This document shows, in pieces, positions 9,844 through 19,667 of a stretch of DNA of 64,000 bases. Both the position numbers and the translations under genes were made by a program. Positions within the stretch are counted from its first letter, which is position 1; every line of letters begins with the position of its first letter. Origin of the DNA: Aurantiochytrium sp. KH105 (Eukaryota > Sar > Bigyra > Thraustochytrida > Thraustochytriidae); contig BGKB01000210.1 in NCBI GenBank assembly GCA_003116975.1, positions 124,001-188,000 on the forward strand. The letters run 5' to 3'. Under the pieces are notes generated by a model. The model did no database searches. It saw only the letters and a program-made list of their open reading frames with translations, and was not told the origin of the DNA.

Positions 9844-11065
9844 GAACCCGATCCATCAAACCTGCTTCGCGTTGATCACCGGCTCGTTTCGAACGAAGCC
9901 GGAGGAGATTGAAGTTGAGCGCGGGAAGTTCAAGGTGCTCTCAGATGGTCGATACGAAGGGACCTCTTGCGCAAAACAAAAAGTCTCTTTTTTTCCGATC
10001 ACTCGAAGCAGCAAGCTTTGCGTAGCGTCGCGCGGTAGGATCTCTGGCCAAACAGATAGAACCACCGAGTTCAGTCGAAGGGACGTGGATACTCGCAAAG
10101 GGCAAAAGTATCCTAGGAGAAGGCTAGAAACGCGAGCGCTGTAGCGCGGAGACGCTTGTTCGCAAGCAATGCAAGACGAGGTCAAGACGGGCCTTGAGCT
10201 TTCGCCGCGCGCGAGAATTGCGAGATGGGATTCTGCTGGCAGAGACTATGTACTTGAGCACGCGATTGCGCCGCCTCACGCAATGTTGCGTTGCCTTGCG
10301 CGTGCGAGCGAGCGAGCGAGCGAGCGTGCGAGCGTTGGTGTGCGTGCGTGCGTGCGTGCGTGCGTGCGTGTGTGCGTGCGTGCGTGCGAGAGCGTGCGAG
10401 AGCGTGCGAGAGCGTGCGAGAGCGTGCGAGAGCGTGCGTGCTTGCTTACGTGCTTGCTTGCTTGCTTGCTTGGCGTGCTTTCACTTTGCTTTTCGTCGCG
10501 TTACGTCTGCGCCTGTAAAGTTTCGGTGCCTCTGCTTGTCATTGTGTTCGTCCAGCCGGCTCCCCTTATATGGTGCTACGGCGCTCTCAACCACTCCGAG
10601 ATCCGCTCAACGGAAACCTAATCCTTGTCTTGTATTATAGATTCACAGTAAGATTCCCTATCACTGTTTACAAGACCCGGATTTATTTGTTCGTTTTCGC
10701 AGATCGTAGCTTTCGACGCAGAGCTAAAAACCAAGCTCCAGGCCCTGGTTGCGAGGCATTTGTACCAGTGGCTTACATGCGTCGCTCAAATTTGACTCTG
10801 TCGATCTGAAAGTGGAAACTGATAAAGTATACACGTCGGTGTGCACACCACCGCCCTGTTTTTCCTCATGCAACGGATGCTATGTTGAACGCGCGTGTGG
10901 AGGCTTGGGCTTTTTGTGACTGCGCCTGGAGCAGATGAAAAGGCACGTACAGGAAAGTTCTGCGCACTGTAATAGGTCATCGAACACATATCCTTATAGA
11001 AAAGCCATATCCAAGAGCTCTATACTCGGTCATACCACGAAATACTACTACTCCAAAAGAAATTA
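9844..11065. other. intergenic region with compound microsatellite
   Basis: This 1.2-kb spacer precedes the cyclase start and follows the ELP3 stop. It holds the compound repeat at about 10304-10475. The remainder shows no convincing coding frame. Confidence 0.6.
10304..10475. repeat. compound tandem repeat (GAGC, GTGC, decamer, CTTG)
   Basis: Four adjoining arrays are visible: GAGC repeats at about 10304-10331, GTGC repeats at about 10339-10388, roughly five copies of the decamer GTGCGAGAGC at about 10385-10436, then CTTG repeats to about 10475. The ORFs crossing it are pure repeat translations. Confidence 0.85.
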
Positions 11066-12955
11066 TCAGCCTGTAATCGTCTTGATCAAATAGCTGCCTT
11101 CGCCCTCGAGGCGATAGCCAAGTCGACGATAATATGAGCGCGTCCCTACGCCAGCAATAACAGCAATTCTGGTCATCCTTGCGCCGAGTGCAAGACGCTC
11201 ACACTCGGCCATGAGGCGCGCACCAAAGCCCGTGTGCTGGGCAACGGAGGATTTTGCCACCGTCTCCGTCTTGGATGCGCGAGTCGGAACGAGTTTTCCG
11301 TACACATGAAGCTCCCGCACAAGAGCAACGCCTCCGCCATTGAGTTCTGGAAAAGCGGTCTCGGGGGGCGGATTCTGATCTGGCACGCGAAGTCGCACAA
11401 ATCCAAAGAGAGTATCCTCGTCAGGTGTTTCAAAAGACAGAAAGTGCTCGGTACCATCTGAACCACGATAAGAGCGTTGACGGAGGACTGCATCCTTGAA
11501 TCTCCCTTGCTGCAGGCGAACTTCGCGACAGCGCATGCAGCGACACTTGAGACCGCGTGCCTCCATCTGATCGACGAGTCCTTGCCGCCAATTTGTTTGA
11601 CAAACGCCACCGAGAATATAGGTGCTTGGAATGTCTCGAACGATGCGATTGAGACGAATCCAAGGGTGAATTTGAGATTTGAGGTCAATGACAACCTCGG
11701 CCAGATCCTCATCGGAATATGGAGCGTACTCTCCACGCTCGTGCCATTTGGAAATGACGGTCCAGGGTGTGACTTCGCAAGGATATATTTTCCACTGATC
11801 TGCTTGGAGGTCAGGATTATAAAGCATTTCTTGAAACATGACCTTGTCGGACTCTGGGGTGGCGCCGGGCAGACTGGGCATCAAATGAACATCGATTTTG
11901 AAAGCTGCATCCTTGAGTAGCTTGATGGATCGTTTGGCGTCTGCGCACGTGCAGCCACGATTGATTTTGGCAAGAATTGCATCATCGGTGGACTGAAGTC
12001 CAATTTGCACGCGGGTGCAGCCGTAGCGACGGAGACGCCGGAGTTCATCGTTGTCAACGCAGTCGGGCCTCGTTTCAAGAGTGAGACCGATGATTTTACA
12101 AAGCGCATCTTCATTCTCGCGCTGCTCGTCGGCCAGCGAACGACGCGGTCGGCGATGCTCGGGCCGACACGAAAGAGTGTTGGCTGCGTAAAAGAGATCT
12201 CTGCAAAACGCCTCTTGGTACTGCAGAGGATACGAACTCCATGTTCCACCCAGAACGAGAAGCTCGACTTTGTCGCAAGGATGACCATTCTGCATAAGAA
12301 TATGCGCGCGATCAGTGAATTGAAGGACTGGATCGAAACCATTTTGGTTCGCTCTGAGCACCGCCGGCTCATCGCGCAAGTACGAGCGGGGCTGACCTGG
12401 CTGGTTCGGACAGTAATAACAGTTGTAAGCACACGAGAATCGCTGCTTTTCACCGTCAACATCGGGGTACGGGCTGGTGAGCACGGTGATGACGAGGACG
12501 CCCGAATCGGACTTGGATTTTTTGGTGATGAGCACTCGCTCGACAACCTCGCACCGATTCAGCTTTCCCTCTGTAACCATGGCGCGATACGCGTGCAAGA
12601 GCTTGGCCTTGCGCAGATTCGCGCGGCTATTGTGCAGAACTGGCACGAAGAGTGTATTAAAGCTTTCCAGGGTTGATTCGTCTGCCAGCCCAAGGTGATG
12701 CCGATCCTTTCGCGAGAGAGTCTCGTCAATGTCCGCGTCTCCGTTGCCGCTTTCTACTCGCTCGACAATGGCAATTACCTCGCGCAGCACGCTCTCCACG
12801 GTGGGCCACTCGTCCGCATCGACGAGACCATCGGTGCGTCGAAATATATCCTCGAGGTCGTGATTCTCATACCAGAGCTCGCACTCGCCGACATTTTCCT
12901 GCGCTGCACCGCCGGCCTGCCATGCGATGCGCCCGGGCACCGCGTCGGACGCCAT
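11066..12955 (-). CDS. ELP3: ELP3-like radical SAM tRNA acetyltransferase
   Basis: The 629-residue protein has the two-part layout of Elongator subunit 3. Residues about 110-460 form the radical-SAM part with the iron-sulphur motif CAYNCYYC (C175, C179, C182). Residues about 500-629 form the GNAT acetyltransferase with QHTGFGARLMAECERLA and IAVIAGVGTRSYYRRLGY, very close to the known acetyl-CoA-binding region. ELP3 makes the carboxymethyl group on wobble U34 of tRNAs. The segment after the cluster reads CPNQPGQPRSYLRDEPAV rather than the common eukaryotic CPGGPDSDFEYSTQSY form, so this is a divergent lineage of the family. The N-terminal 100 residues are acidic and unusual. It diverges from the RBM39-like gene. 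Confidence 0.88.
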   Translation of the reverse strand: MASDAVPGRIAWQAGGAAQENVGECELWYENHDLEDIFRRTDGLVDADEWPTVESVLREVIAIVERVESGNGDADIDETLSRKDRHHLGLADESTLESFNTLFVPVLHNSRANLRKAKLLHAYRAMVTEGKLNRCEVVERVLITKKSKSDSGVLVITVLTSPYPDVDGEKQRFSCAYNCYYCPNQPGQPRSYLRDEPAVLRANQNGFDPVLQFTDRAHILMQNGHPCDKVELLVLGGTWSSYPLQYQEAFCRDLFYAANTLSCRPEHRRPRRSLADEQRENEDALCKIIGLTLETRPDCVDNDELRRLRRYGCTRVQIGLQSTDDAILAKINRGCTCADAKRSIKLLKDAAFKIDVHLMPSLPGATPESDKVMFQEMLYNPDLQADQWKIYPCEVTPWTVISKWHERGEYAPYSDEDLAEVVIDLKSQIHPWIRLNRIVRDIPSTYILGGVCQTNWRQGLVDQMEARGLKCRCMRCREVRLQQGRFKDAVLRQRSYRGSDGTEHFLSFETPDEDTLFGFVRLRVPDQNPPPETAFPELNGGGVALVRELHVYGKLVPTRASKTETVAKSSVAQHTGFGARLMAECERLALGARMTRIAVIAGVGTRSYYRRLGYRLEGEGSYLIKTITG

Positions 12956-13149
12956 CGTGGTGTTCTGTGCAGCTCCAAGTCCGCTCGCGCTCTTCTTCTT
13001 CTTCTTCTTCTTCTTCTACTGCTTTTGCTTCTTGCGTCAATGGCACCGACAACAGCCAGCCAGTCTCATTTGTAATAACTAAAGTGACACAAGTTATTTT
13101 CAAGCAAGTTTTGTTTGTTTTTGTTTGTGTTTGTTTTTGTGTGCGCAAA
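12956..13149. promoter_or_regulatory. divergent promoter of ELP3 and the RBM39-like gene, with TTC repeat
   Basis: This is a 194-bp spacer between two divergent start codons. It holds a TTC run at about 12991-13016 (GAA on the ELP3 sense strand) and a T/G-rich stretch (13105-13140). The latter could be a polypyrimidine-like tract of a 5' leader intron, but I cannot place one. Confidence 0.5.
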
Positions 13150-15381
13150 ATGCAAACAGAGATTGGTCTTCACCGCGCGAAGATGGACGCACGCGAGGAC
13201 CGCGCCGCGCCCGAGCGCGTGCGAAGCGGGGAAAGGGAACGCGAGGTGGACGGCCAGGAGGAGGAGCTCCGCCGACCGCAAGACATGGCGCCGAAGTCAA
13301 GGTCGATGGAAGAATCGGGGAGGAAGAGGAAAGCGAAAAAGGGGAAGGGGAGTGGTCAGCGTCGGCCACGCGCTGGGAGTAGAACGAGCGCGAGGAGGTC
13401 GACGAGGCGGAGGCGCAGGTCGTCGTCTTCATCATCATCTGGCTCGTCTTCATCGTCGTCGTCTTCTTCTTCTTCCTCTTCTTCTTCCGTTTCTTCAGCT
13501 TCTTCTTCATCATCGTCGTCGTCGTCGTCGTCATCTTCGTCTTCTTCATCTTCGTCACGGTCATCCTCAGCATCATCGATGGCATCCGTGCATAAAATTC
13601 GAGAACAAGGCGGCTCCAAGACGGAGAGTTCACCGCCTCATAGTCGTAGGTCGCGCTCATCGCGTACATCGAGGTCCCATGGAAAGGAAGGTGGACGCTC
13701 TCGGTCTCCACGTCAAAGCCCGAGCAGGGAGATGATGAGGTCTCGAAGTCGCGAGGGCAGGCGTAGCTACAGACAAAGTCACAGCAGAAGTCCAAACTAT
13801 TATCGTCGTGATCGCGACTCACGTTACCGCGATGACCGACACGAGCGCTCGAGGTCGAGAGCTTCGAGATATCGCTCGCCACCGCGACACAGGTATTATG
13901 AGAGAGACTACAGGGATTATGACAGGTATAGGCGACGCTCAAGGTCGTATGATCGGCGGCCTTCTCGTAGCCGTGAGCGTTCGCTGGCATTCCGCGGCGA
14001 TGATCAGGCCGCTCGGGACGCCCGAACTGTGTCCGTAACGCAGTTGCAAGCTAGAGCGGAGAAGAGAGACGTGCGTAAGTTCTTTGCAAGCGTTTGCACC
14101 GTGGAGGACGTTCAGTTGCTTCGCGACCGACAGGGTAAATCGAAAGGAGTTGCGTACGTGGAGTTGAAGACACCAGAAGATCGTGAAAAGGCGCTGCAGC
14201 TCTCAGGTAAACCTTTTGTTTTTAGTGACGGCCGTCAGGGATTCCCGTGTGTCGTCACGGCTGCAGATGTCGTTGTGGGTGGGGCGTCAAGCGTGACGCC
14301 AACCTCTGCCTCAACGCGTGCCACCTCGGCAAAAGATGTTCCGGAAGACTACACGCGGGTGTACTTGTCCAATTTGCTCATTGCTTTCAATGAGGAAGAT
14401 GTCCGTAAGCTTTGCGTGGAATATGGCGATGTGAGGAGCATTGACGTACTGCGCAATCCGCATACCAGAATCTCTCGTGGTTTCGCCTATGTAGAATTCA
14501 GCGATACGGACAGCGCACATCGCGCGGTGAGAGGCTTGAATTTGAAAGTTGTGGAAGGCCAGCGTCTTCGCGCCAAACCTGCACGCGGGCACAACAAGGT
14601 CAAGGGTAAAAGTGACAGCAGACCAAGTTCCGCCTTTGCCAGGGCCAATGGCTCCACCGCTTCCACCGCCGGTGCCGCCGCCGCCGCTGCCGCCGCCGCC
14701 GCTGCCGCCACCACCAACATCCATGCTCCACGAACCTCGGATCGCGATGGAGACAGTAGGAAGACTGATGCTGACGAGAAAGGTAACCAAGGTTCTTCGC
14801 ACCGAACTTCCTCGACGTCCGCGGCTACCTTGTGGGCGTTGGATGGTGGCTCGAAGCGGGGTGTGGCGATGACGCCGGCCGATCGCCTTTCTCTCATGGC
14901 GGAGCTTGGCGGTGGGCGCGGGAGTGAAATGTTGCGTGAAGCGAACGCCAAGGCGCAGCAGACGAGCTCAGCAAAGGCAGCCGTGGTAAGTGGGAACGAT
15001 GTTGCAAAGCCAGCAACTGCTGTGGCGGCAGCTGCGGCGGTGACGCCGACATCTAAGGGTCAGGTGGGTGCGAGTCAAGCGTCGGCACAGGACCTACGCC
15101 ACCTTGTGATTTCGAATATGTTCGACCCGAAGTCTGAGGAAGGCCACGATTGGGACAAGGAAATTGCCGAAGATTTGCGCGACGAGTGCGCAAAGTTTGG
15201 TAAGGTGATCTCTTGCGTTGTTGATCGTCACAGTCCCGAGGGCAAGGCCTTTCTTGCGTTCAGCTCACCTCGGGAAGCTGCTGCTGCAGAAAAAGTTCTG
15301 CATGGGCGCTGGTTCGATAAACGACAGCTCAAGGTTCGCTTTCTCACGGAGGCTGCCTTCCGTGGCCAGCTGCCAAAATAG
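13150..15381 (+). CDS. RBM39/CAPER-like splicing factor
   Basis: From the ATG at 13150 the product is 743 residues; an in-frame ATG at 13183 is equally possible. A basic N-terminus leads into a Ser-only tract (about residues 91-141) and a long RS/RD-rich domain. RRM1 starts at DARTVSVTQLQAR (about 290), which closely resembles RBM39 RRM1, and RRM2 at YTRVYLSNLL (about 400). A Pro/Ala/Ser-rich linker with an alanine run follows, then a C-terminal U2AF-homology motif from about 648 with the characteristic R-x-F (RWF in GRWFDKRQL). This RS-RRM-RRM-UHM order is that of RBM39, which helps choose 3' splice sites with U2AF. The 3' end converges on UFL1 with only 83 bp between stops. Confidence 0.9.
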   Translation: MQTEIGLHRAKMDAREDRAAPERVRSGEREREVDGQEEELRRPQDMAPKSRSMEESGRKRKAKKGKGSGQRRPRAGSRTSARRSTRRRRRSSSSSSSGSSSSSSSSSSSSSSSVSSASSSSSSSSSSSSSSSSSSSRSSSASSMASVHKIREQGGSKTESSPPHSRRSRSSRTSRSHGKEGGRSRSPRQSPSREMMRSRSREGRRSYRQSHSRSPNYYRRDRDSRYRDDRHERSRSRASRYRSPPRHRYYERDYRDYDRYRRRSRSYDRRPSRSRERSLAFRGDDQAARDARTVSVTQLQARAEKRDVRKFFASVCTVEDVQLLRDRQGKSKGVAYVELKTPEDREKALQLSGKPFVFSDGRQGFPCVVTAADVVVGGASSVTPTSASTRATSAKDVPEDYTRVYLSNLLIAFNEEDVRKLCVEYGDVRSIDVLRNPHTRISRGFAYVEFSDTDSAHRAVRGLNLKVVEGQRLRAKPARGHNKVKGKSDSRPSSAFARANGSTASTAGAAAAAAAAAAAATTNIHAPRTSDRDGDSRKTDADEKGNQGSSHRTSSTSAATLWALDGGSKRGVAMTPADRLSLMAELGGGRGSEMLREANAKAQQTSSAKAAVVSGNDVAKPATAVAAAAAVTPTSKGQVGASQASAQDLRHLVISNMFDPKSEEGHDWDKEIAEDLRDECAKFGKVISCVVDRHSPEGKAFLAFSSPREAAAAEKVLHGRWFDKRQLKVRFLTEAAFRGQLPK
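13420..13575 (+). repeat. serine-coding TCN repeat inside the RBM39-like gene
   Basis: A run of TCT/TCG/TCA codons encodes about 45 serines with few interruptions. Frequent synonymous variation between the codons suggests selection on the serine tract as well as slippage. Confidence 0.85.
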
Positions 15382-15464
15382 ACGCCCCTCCCCCCCCTCC
15401 CTCCCCCTCAAAAGAAACAAAGAAATGAGAACATCAAAAGTAATAATAAATACAACAAGCCAGC

Positions 15465-17756
15465 CTACTTTCCCTTGGAAGGATTTTTCAAAGAAGCAAA
15501 GGCATGAATGCGTTGAAAAAGTGCGTCGTCGACAGGACCACCACTAACAAGCTCACGCAGATCATCTTGACGCGCGGGCGATTGGTCCAGACAGACACAT
15601 GCAGGTTCAATCAAGGACGCAAAAATAGCCTCCTCACTCTTGTCCAAGGGAGACTGCGGAATTGGAAGTGCAAGCTGCTTGCACTGTTGCAACACAAGCA
15701 CTGAAACGCAAGCGCCCAGGAAAGTTTCCGATGTAGTCTTGACAGCTTGTTCGAGCAAATGGGTCCTTCGCGCTTGCATCCGGGCACGTTCCGCCTTTTT
15801 GTCGATGGCGCGAACGACAAAGCAACACTCGCGGCCCGCGGTCTCGATACTCTGCAAAACGCGAGTAGAATTCAGAGCCTCGGCGGAAACGCGCCGACAA
15901 TCGCCAACTCCTTCTACTTTCCCTCCTTGCACCGTATGTTTATGATTGCTGTCCCGAGATGCTTCCTCGCACTCGCTGAGCGCGGCGAGAAGCGCCGTAC
16001 GCACACTGCAGCGTTCGGGAAGTTTATCCTGAGCGGCTGCCCAGCAAATTTCGGCCGACTTCCAAGCCGGATTAAAGAGCACGTTGCCGAGACTTGCGGT
16101 GCCAACGCTGCTTCGCACACGCGTAATTTCATTTCCTTCGAGAGGCTCGCCATGCTGAATGCATTGGTGCTCGACCATGAGACCAACCAAAGGCATCGCA
16201 AATCGTGAAATAATGAAGCAATCGAGGTCTGCGGTCGCTGTCGGGGACAGTCCAAGCGCTCCAAGTCGCGAAGCGGCCTTGACAAACATTTGAATGTCCG
16301 CGTAGAGCTCTGCGAAGGTTGCTTCAATCTGACTTTGCCTTTGCAAAAGGGCGGCAGCTCCATGAAGAATGACCGAGCTGTTCGCCTCCGCCTTGGCGCG
16401 GGCGAGCGCATTTTTGTAGTAGGGCTTGACTTCTGTGCAAACGAGTGCAAGAACGTCTGAAGCGCGTTGTAATTGCGGAAATTCTGAGCCAACAAGATCT
16501 TCAATACTCTCCTCCTCCGTGGAGCGTTTCCCTTTGGAAGATTCTGCATGGAGCGTATGCGCATCTCGCGCGATTGTTTCCAAATGGGACTGTATTGCGT
16601 CAAGTAAAGAGCGACTGATGACAACGCGTTGTCCAAGAATCTTGACGCGCCGCGCTGAACCATCGCACTTTTCGAGCAAATTGATGAAGTCGGCATCAGA
16701 GACTTGGGTGGGAATAAGGCCTTGCGCAGCTACATCAAGCCACGCTTTGTTTGAAATGGCTTCGCTGACCGAGGCGTCGAGAGCCTCAAGCGTCGTCGAA
16801 GAGATTATGCATGAAGACAGTTCTTGCGCTTTCGGGAAAGTGACACGCACAAAGCCAAGTGCGGTCCCCGAGGTGAGGTGAAAGGAGCGCATAACGTTTC
16901 GAGGGAGGCAGTGATTTTGTGAAAAATAGTCGTCAACAGCCCGGCGCTGTCTGGCTGCAAAGCATGCTGGAACAAAGTCTCCATTGCGAACACTGCCCAG
17001 CTTTTGCAAATCGATCATGTTCTCGGCGACTTTTGGCCGCAAGAACACGCTCTCCAGCTCGCTCATTTCAATCTCGGCGGCTTTGGCGATTTGACTCAGG
17101 GACGTTGGTTGAGTGATTGCGAGAAGAGCTCCTAGTACCTTGCGCGACAGTGCAGCCTCGTAGGCATCTGTGCGTAACACATTTCCCTGCAAACGCGCGT
17201 TCCGAATGATGCCATTGGCGATACCATGTTCTACGGTTTGGCGCGCAAATTCGACTGGCACAGCGTGATTTGTGGCAAGTGCGCCAAGAGTTATTGAGTT
17301 GAGCCCATTAACGAGCAGCTCATCGATTTCGCGACAGAGTGTGTTGCGAAAATCTGAAGAAACGATCTCAAGTGCAGTCAAAAAGGACAATTTGGCGACG
17401 CCTACTTGATGCGAGAGTGCGGGCCCGGCAATATCGTCGGACTTCGCCTCCTCTTCATTCCTGACGAGACTTTGCGCTGCAGACTCTACAATGGTAAGAT
17501 CGAGATCGAGGGTTGCTGCCATCTCGTCAAGGCGAGCGCGGCCTCCGCGTAACTTGACCTCTTGGCATATTTCCTGGCGCAGGCGTTCTGGCGTGACAAA
17601 CTCATTCCCTGACAACGAAAAGACGAGCTCGAGTTTCTTCTGCTCACGAAGCTTCAGCACGAGTTCCACCACGTTGCGCTCCGAGAGCTCTCGCTGGGTC
17701 TCCGCGGCTTGTGCGGTCTCGAGCGCCTCCGCCAGCGCCGCCAGCTCCTCGTCCAT
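15465..17756 (-). CDS. UFL1: E3 UFM1-protein ligase 1
   Basis: The chosen ATG at 17756 gives 763 residues, close to the human protein (794). The frame stays open upstream for some 240 codons, but that part is GC-driven Arg/Pro/Ala sequence overlapping the PI31 promoter. The N-terminus (ALETAQAAETQRELSERNVV, then LVLKLREQKKLELV) and the following winged-helix segments (FVTPERLRQEICQEVKLRGG, residues about 60-85) match UFL1 well. UFL1 transfers UFM1 to ER-bound ribosomes and other targets with UFC1 and DDRGK1, and links to ER-phagy. The middle is helical with a Lys/Glu-rich linker (about 420-440). The gene diverges from PI31 and converges with the RBM39-like gene. Confidence 0.9.
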   Translation of the reverse strand: MDEELAALAEALETAQAAETQRELSERNVVELVLKLREQKKLELVFSLSGNEFVTPERLRQEICQEVKLRGGRARLDEMAATLDLDLTIVESAAQSLVRNEEEAKSDDIAGPALSHQVGVAKLSFLTALEIVSSDFRNTLCREIDELLVNGLNSITLGALATNHAVPVEFARQTVEHGIANGIIRNARLQGNVLRTDAYEAALSRKVLGALLAITQPTSLSQIAKAAEIEMSELESVFLRPKVAENMIDLQKLGSVRNGDFVPACFAARQRRAVDDYFSQNHCLPRNVMRSFHLTSGTALGFVRVTFPKAQELSSCIISSTTLEALDASVSEAISNKAWLDVAAQGLIPTQVSDADFINLLEKCDGSARRVKILGQRVVISRSLLDAIQSHLETIARDAHTLHAESSKGKRSTEEESIEDLVGSEFPQLQRASDVLALVCTEVKPYYKNALARAKAEANSSVILHGAAALLQRQSQIEATFAELYADIQMFVKAASRLGALGLSPTATADLDCFIISRFAMPLVGLMVEHQCIQHGEPLEGNEITRVRSSVGTASLGNVLFNPAWKSAEICWAAAQDKLPERCSVRTALLAALSECEEASRDSNHKHTVQGGKVEGVGDCRRVSAEALNSTRVLQSIETAGRECCFVVRAIDKKAERARMQARRTHLLEQAVKTTSETFLGACVSVLVLQQCKQLALPIPQSPLDKSEEAIFASLIEPACVCLDQSPARQDDLRELVSGGPVDDALFQRIHAFASLKNPSKGK

Positions 17757-18287
17757 GGCCGCCGCTGCTGCCGCCGGCCGAGCAGCCGGGGGCGCGTCGC
17801 GGGGCCTCCTCTGCTCGCGGCTGGCCTCGGGCCGGGGCTGCCGCAGCGGCAGCAGGTCTCTGTCTGCCAGCCCGGCTCGGCGGGAGAGGACTCGGCGGGA
17901 GAGGTCTCGGCTGTCTCGTTCGCTTTGCTGCTTTGCCTCCCTTCGCTTGCTTGCTCGACGGGTTCGCCTCCCCTGACGACCACGCGCGGCAAAGACCGAA
18001 CGCGGTCTCGGGGTCCCCAGCGCGCGAACTCGCGCGCACGGACGACACAAGACGCGCGCGGACGACGCGCGGCGCGGCGCGGCGAGGCGAGACGAGACGC
18101 GGCACGAACTCTGCGCGGTGCCTCCCTCGGCGCAGATTCGATTCCGATTGGCGTGGCGGGCGCGGCGGCAAACAAGATATCTTCGCCGCACGCGCGCCGC
18201 GAGAGCGCGAGGGGGCGCGAGCGCGGCCTGTGCGCGCGAGCGGCGCGGGCGTTGCGGCCAGGAAGCGCGAGGAGGCGGTCGCGGACA
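17757..18287. promoter_or_regulatory. divergent promoter region of UFL1 and PI31
   Basis: This 531-bp, very GC- and Arg-codon-rich spacer separates the UFL1 and PI31 starts. ORFs cross it on both strands because stop codons are rare, not because it looks coding. CG-rich patches occur at 18055-18110. Confidence 0.55.
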
Positions 18288-19667
18288 ATGAGCGGGTCGA
18301 GCTGGACGCCGAGCAGCTGGGCCGACGTGGCCGCAGTCGGGACCGTGTGCAGGACCGGGGCCGAGGGCGAAGAACTCTCCAGCGCACGCGGATTCGTCGA
18401 AACGCTGAGCGCCCAGCATGGCGAGCAGGAGATGAGAAAAGAGGTCGAGGCGGCAGCGAAAAAAGTGCTTGGGTCCCTGGGCCAATTGGCGCTCTGTGAT
18501 CTCGCCAAGCTGAGCAAGCCCTCAGATGTTCTCATGGCTGCGGTGCATATCCTCGTGCTGGGCAGCGCCGAGGCTCTACGGGTGGACATGAAGCCCATTG
18601 GCACAGCGCACGACGATGAGGATGATGAAGATGACGACGACAACGATGAGGACGGTGCGCCCAAGAATGGCAACTCCGCGTGGTCTGCGGATGCCAATTG
18701 GCCCGAGGTCTTCCCCGATGGCTGGCTAGTGGACAGACCGCGTTCGTATTCGATACGGTATAATCTTTCTTCTTCAGAAGCGGCGCGACAGGCCAAGCTC
18801 GAAGGCAAAACCTTTGTCCTGAAGGGAGTTTTGATGAGTGGATCATCCCTGCTTGTGAGCGCGATGCTCGAAGGCACTGGCGTCGATGCAGATCCTGTAT
18901 CCGCGGCACTGCGCGTAAGCGACTTTGTTGCGGGAGCGGGCAGAAGTGCCGTGGACGCTGCGCGAGAAGATGGAAGATTGGGTCTGTGCGGCCTCATTAC
19001 TGCGGCAAGCGCGTTGCAGCTTGGAGAGGTTGTACGGAGTGAGATTCTGCGCCCTCTCTTGGGAAAACTCATCCCCGCAGAAGATGCCTATGTAAGCACC
19101 GAATCGCAAGAAAGCAATCGAGACAACGGCGAGCGTGAATCGGGACGTGCGCGTGCTGATCTGCGCGTCCCGCTACAAGGCCGGGATCCACGACGAAGTG
19201 GTGGTTTCGGGATGCGAGGTGGACGCGAGCTGGTGCCGCCTGGTCCCATGGGTGGCCCTGGCGGCTTTGGCGATGACTTGTTGCCTGGAGGCGGCCTTGG
19301 CCAAGGGGGGATGCTCTTTGGACCGGGAAATGCGGCCTTTGACGGCCGCTTCGGCCCAGGCGGCGGCTTCGGCGGACCTGGGCCAGATTATGACGATGAC
19401 AATGGCATGGGCGGTTTTCCACCTGGGGTACCGCCTGGAGCAAGATTCGACCCCTTTGGCCCTCCAGGTATTGGTGGCCCTGGCGGAGGTGGTCGTGGTC
19501 CGGGCCCATTTGGACCCGGTGGCTCTCGCAGTTCCCGCAGCTCTCATAGCTCGCGAGGTTCACGTGCGTCCGGCAGTCGGGGAGGGCCCGGTCGAACGAC
19601 GTTTCCCGGCGAACCGGACCCTGACCATATGCGACCCCCTTTTGGTTCAGATGATATGTTTTCTTAG
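18288..19667 (+). CDS. PSMF1: PI31-like proteasome regulator
   Basis: The ATG at 18288 gives 459 residues. The N-terminal half (about 1-260) is an FP-type globular region interrupted by an acidic insert (DDEDDEDDDDNDED). Towards the C-terminus the chain is Gly/Pro-rich with phrases diagnostic of PI31: DDLLPGGG, GMLFGP, GVPPGARFDPFGPPG, and near the end PDPDHMRPP and DDMFS. PI31 binds 20S proteasomes through its C-terminal tail and helps proteasome assembly or transport. The tail here is longer than in animals (about 271 residues in human) because of extra Gly-rich sequence. Confidence 0.92.
   Translation: MSGSSWTPSSWADVAAVGTVCRTGAEGEELSSARGFVETLSAQHGEQEMRKEVEAAAKKVLGSLGQLALCDLAKLSKPSDVLMAAVHILVLGSAEALRVDMKPIGTAHDDEDDEDDDDNDEDGAPKNGNSAWSADANWPEVFPDGWLVDRPRSYSIRYNLSSSEAARQAKLEGKTFVLKGVLMSGSSLLVSAMLEGTGVDADPVSAALRVSDFVAGAGRSAVDAAREDGRLGLCGLITAASALQLGEVVRSEILRPLLGKLIPAEDAYVSTESQESNRDNGERESGRARADLRVPLQGRDPRRSGGFGMRGGRELVPPGPMGGPGGFGDDLLPGGGLGQGGMLFGPGNAAFDGRFGPGGGFGGPGPDYDDDNGMGGFPPGVPPGARFDPFGPPGIGGPGGGGRGPGPFGPGGSRSSRSSHSSRGSRASGSRGGPGRTTFPGEPDPDHMRPPFGSDDMFS

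Noticed and set aside
17709-18287. N-terminal extension of PI31 by 193 codons
   Set aside because: The upstream in-frame part overlaps the UFL1 start on the other strand and is GC-driven; PI31 homology begins after the ATG at 18288.
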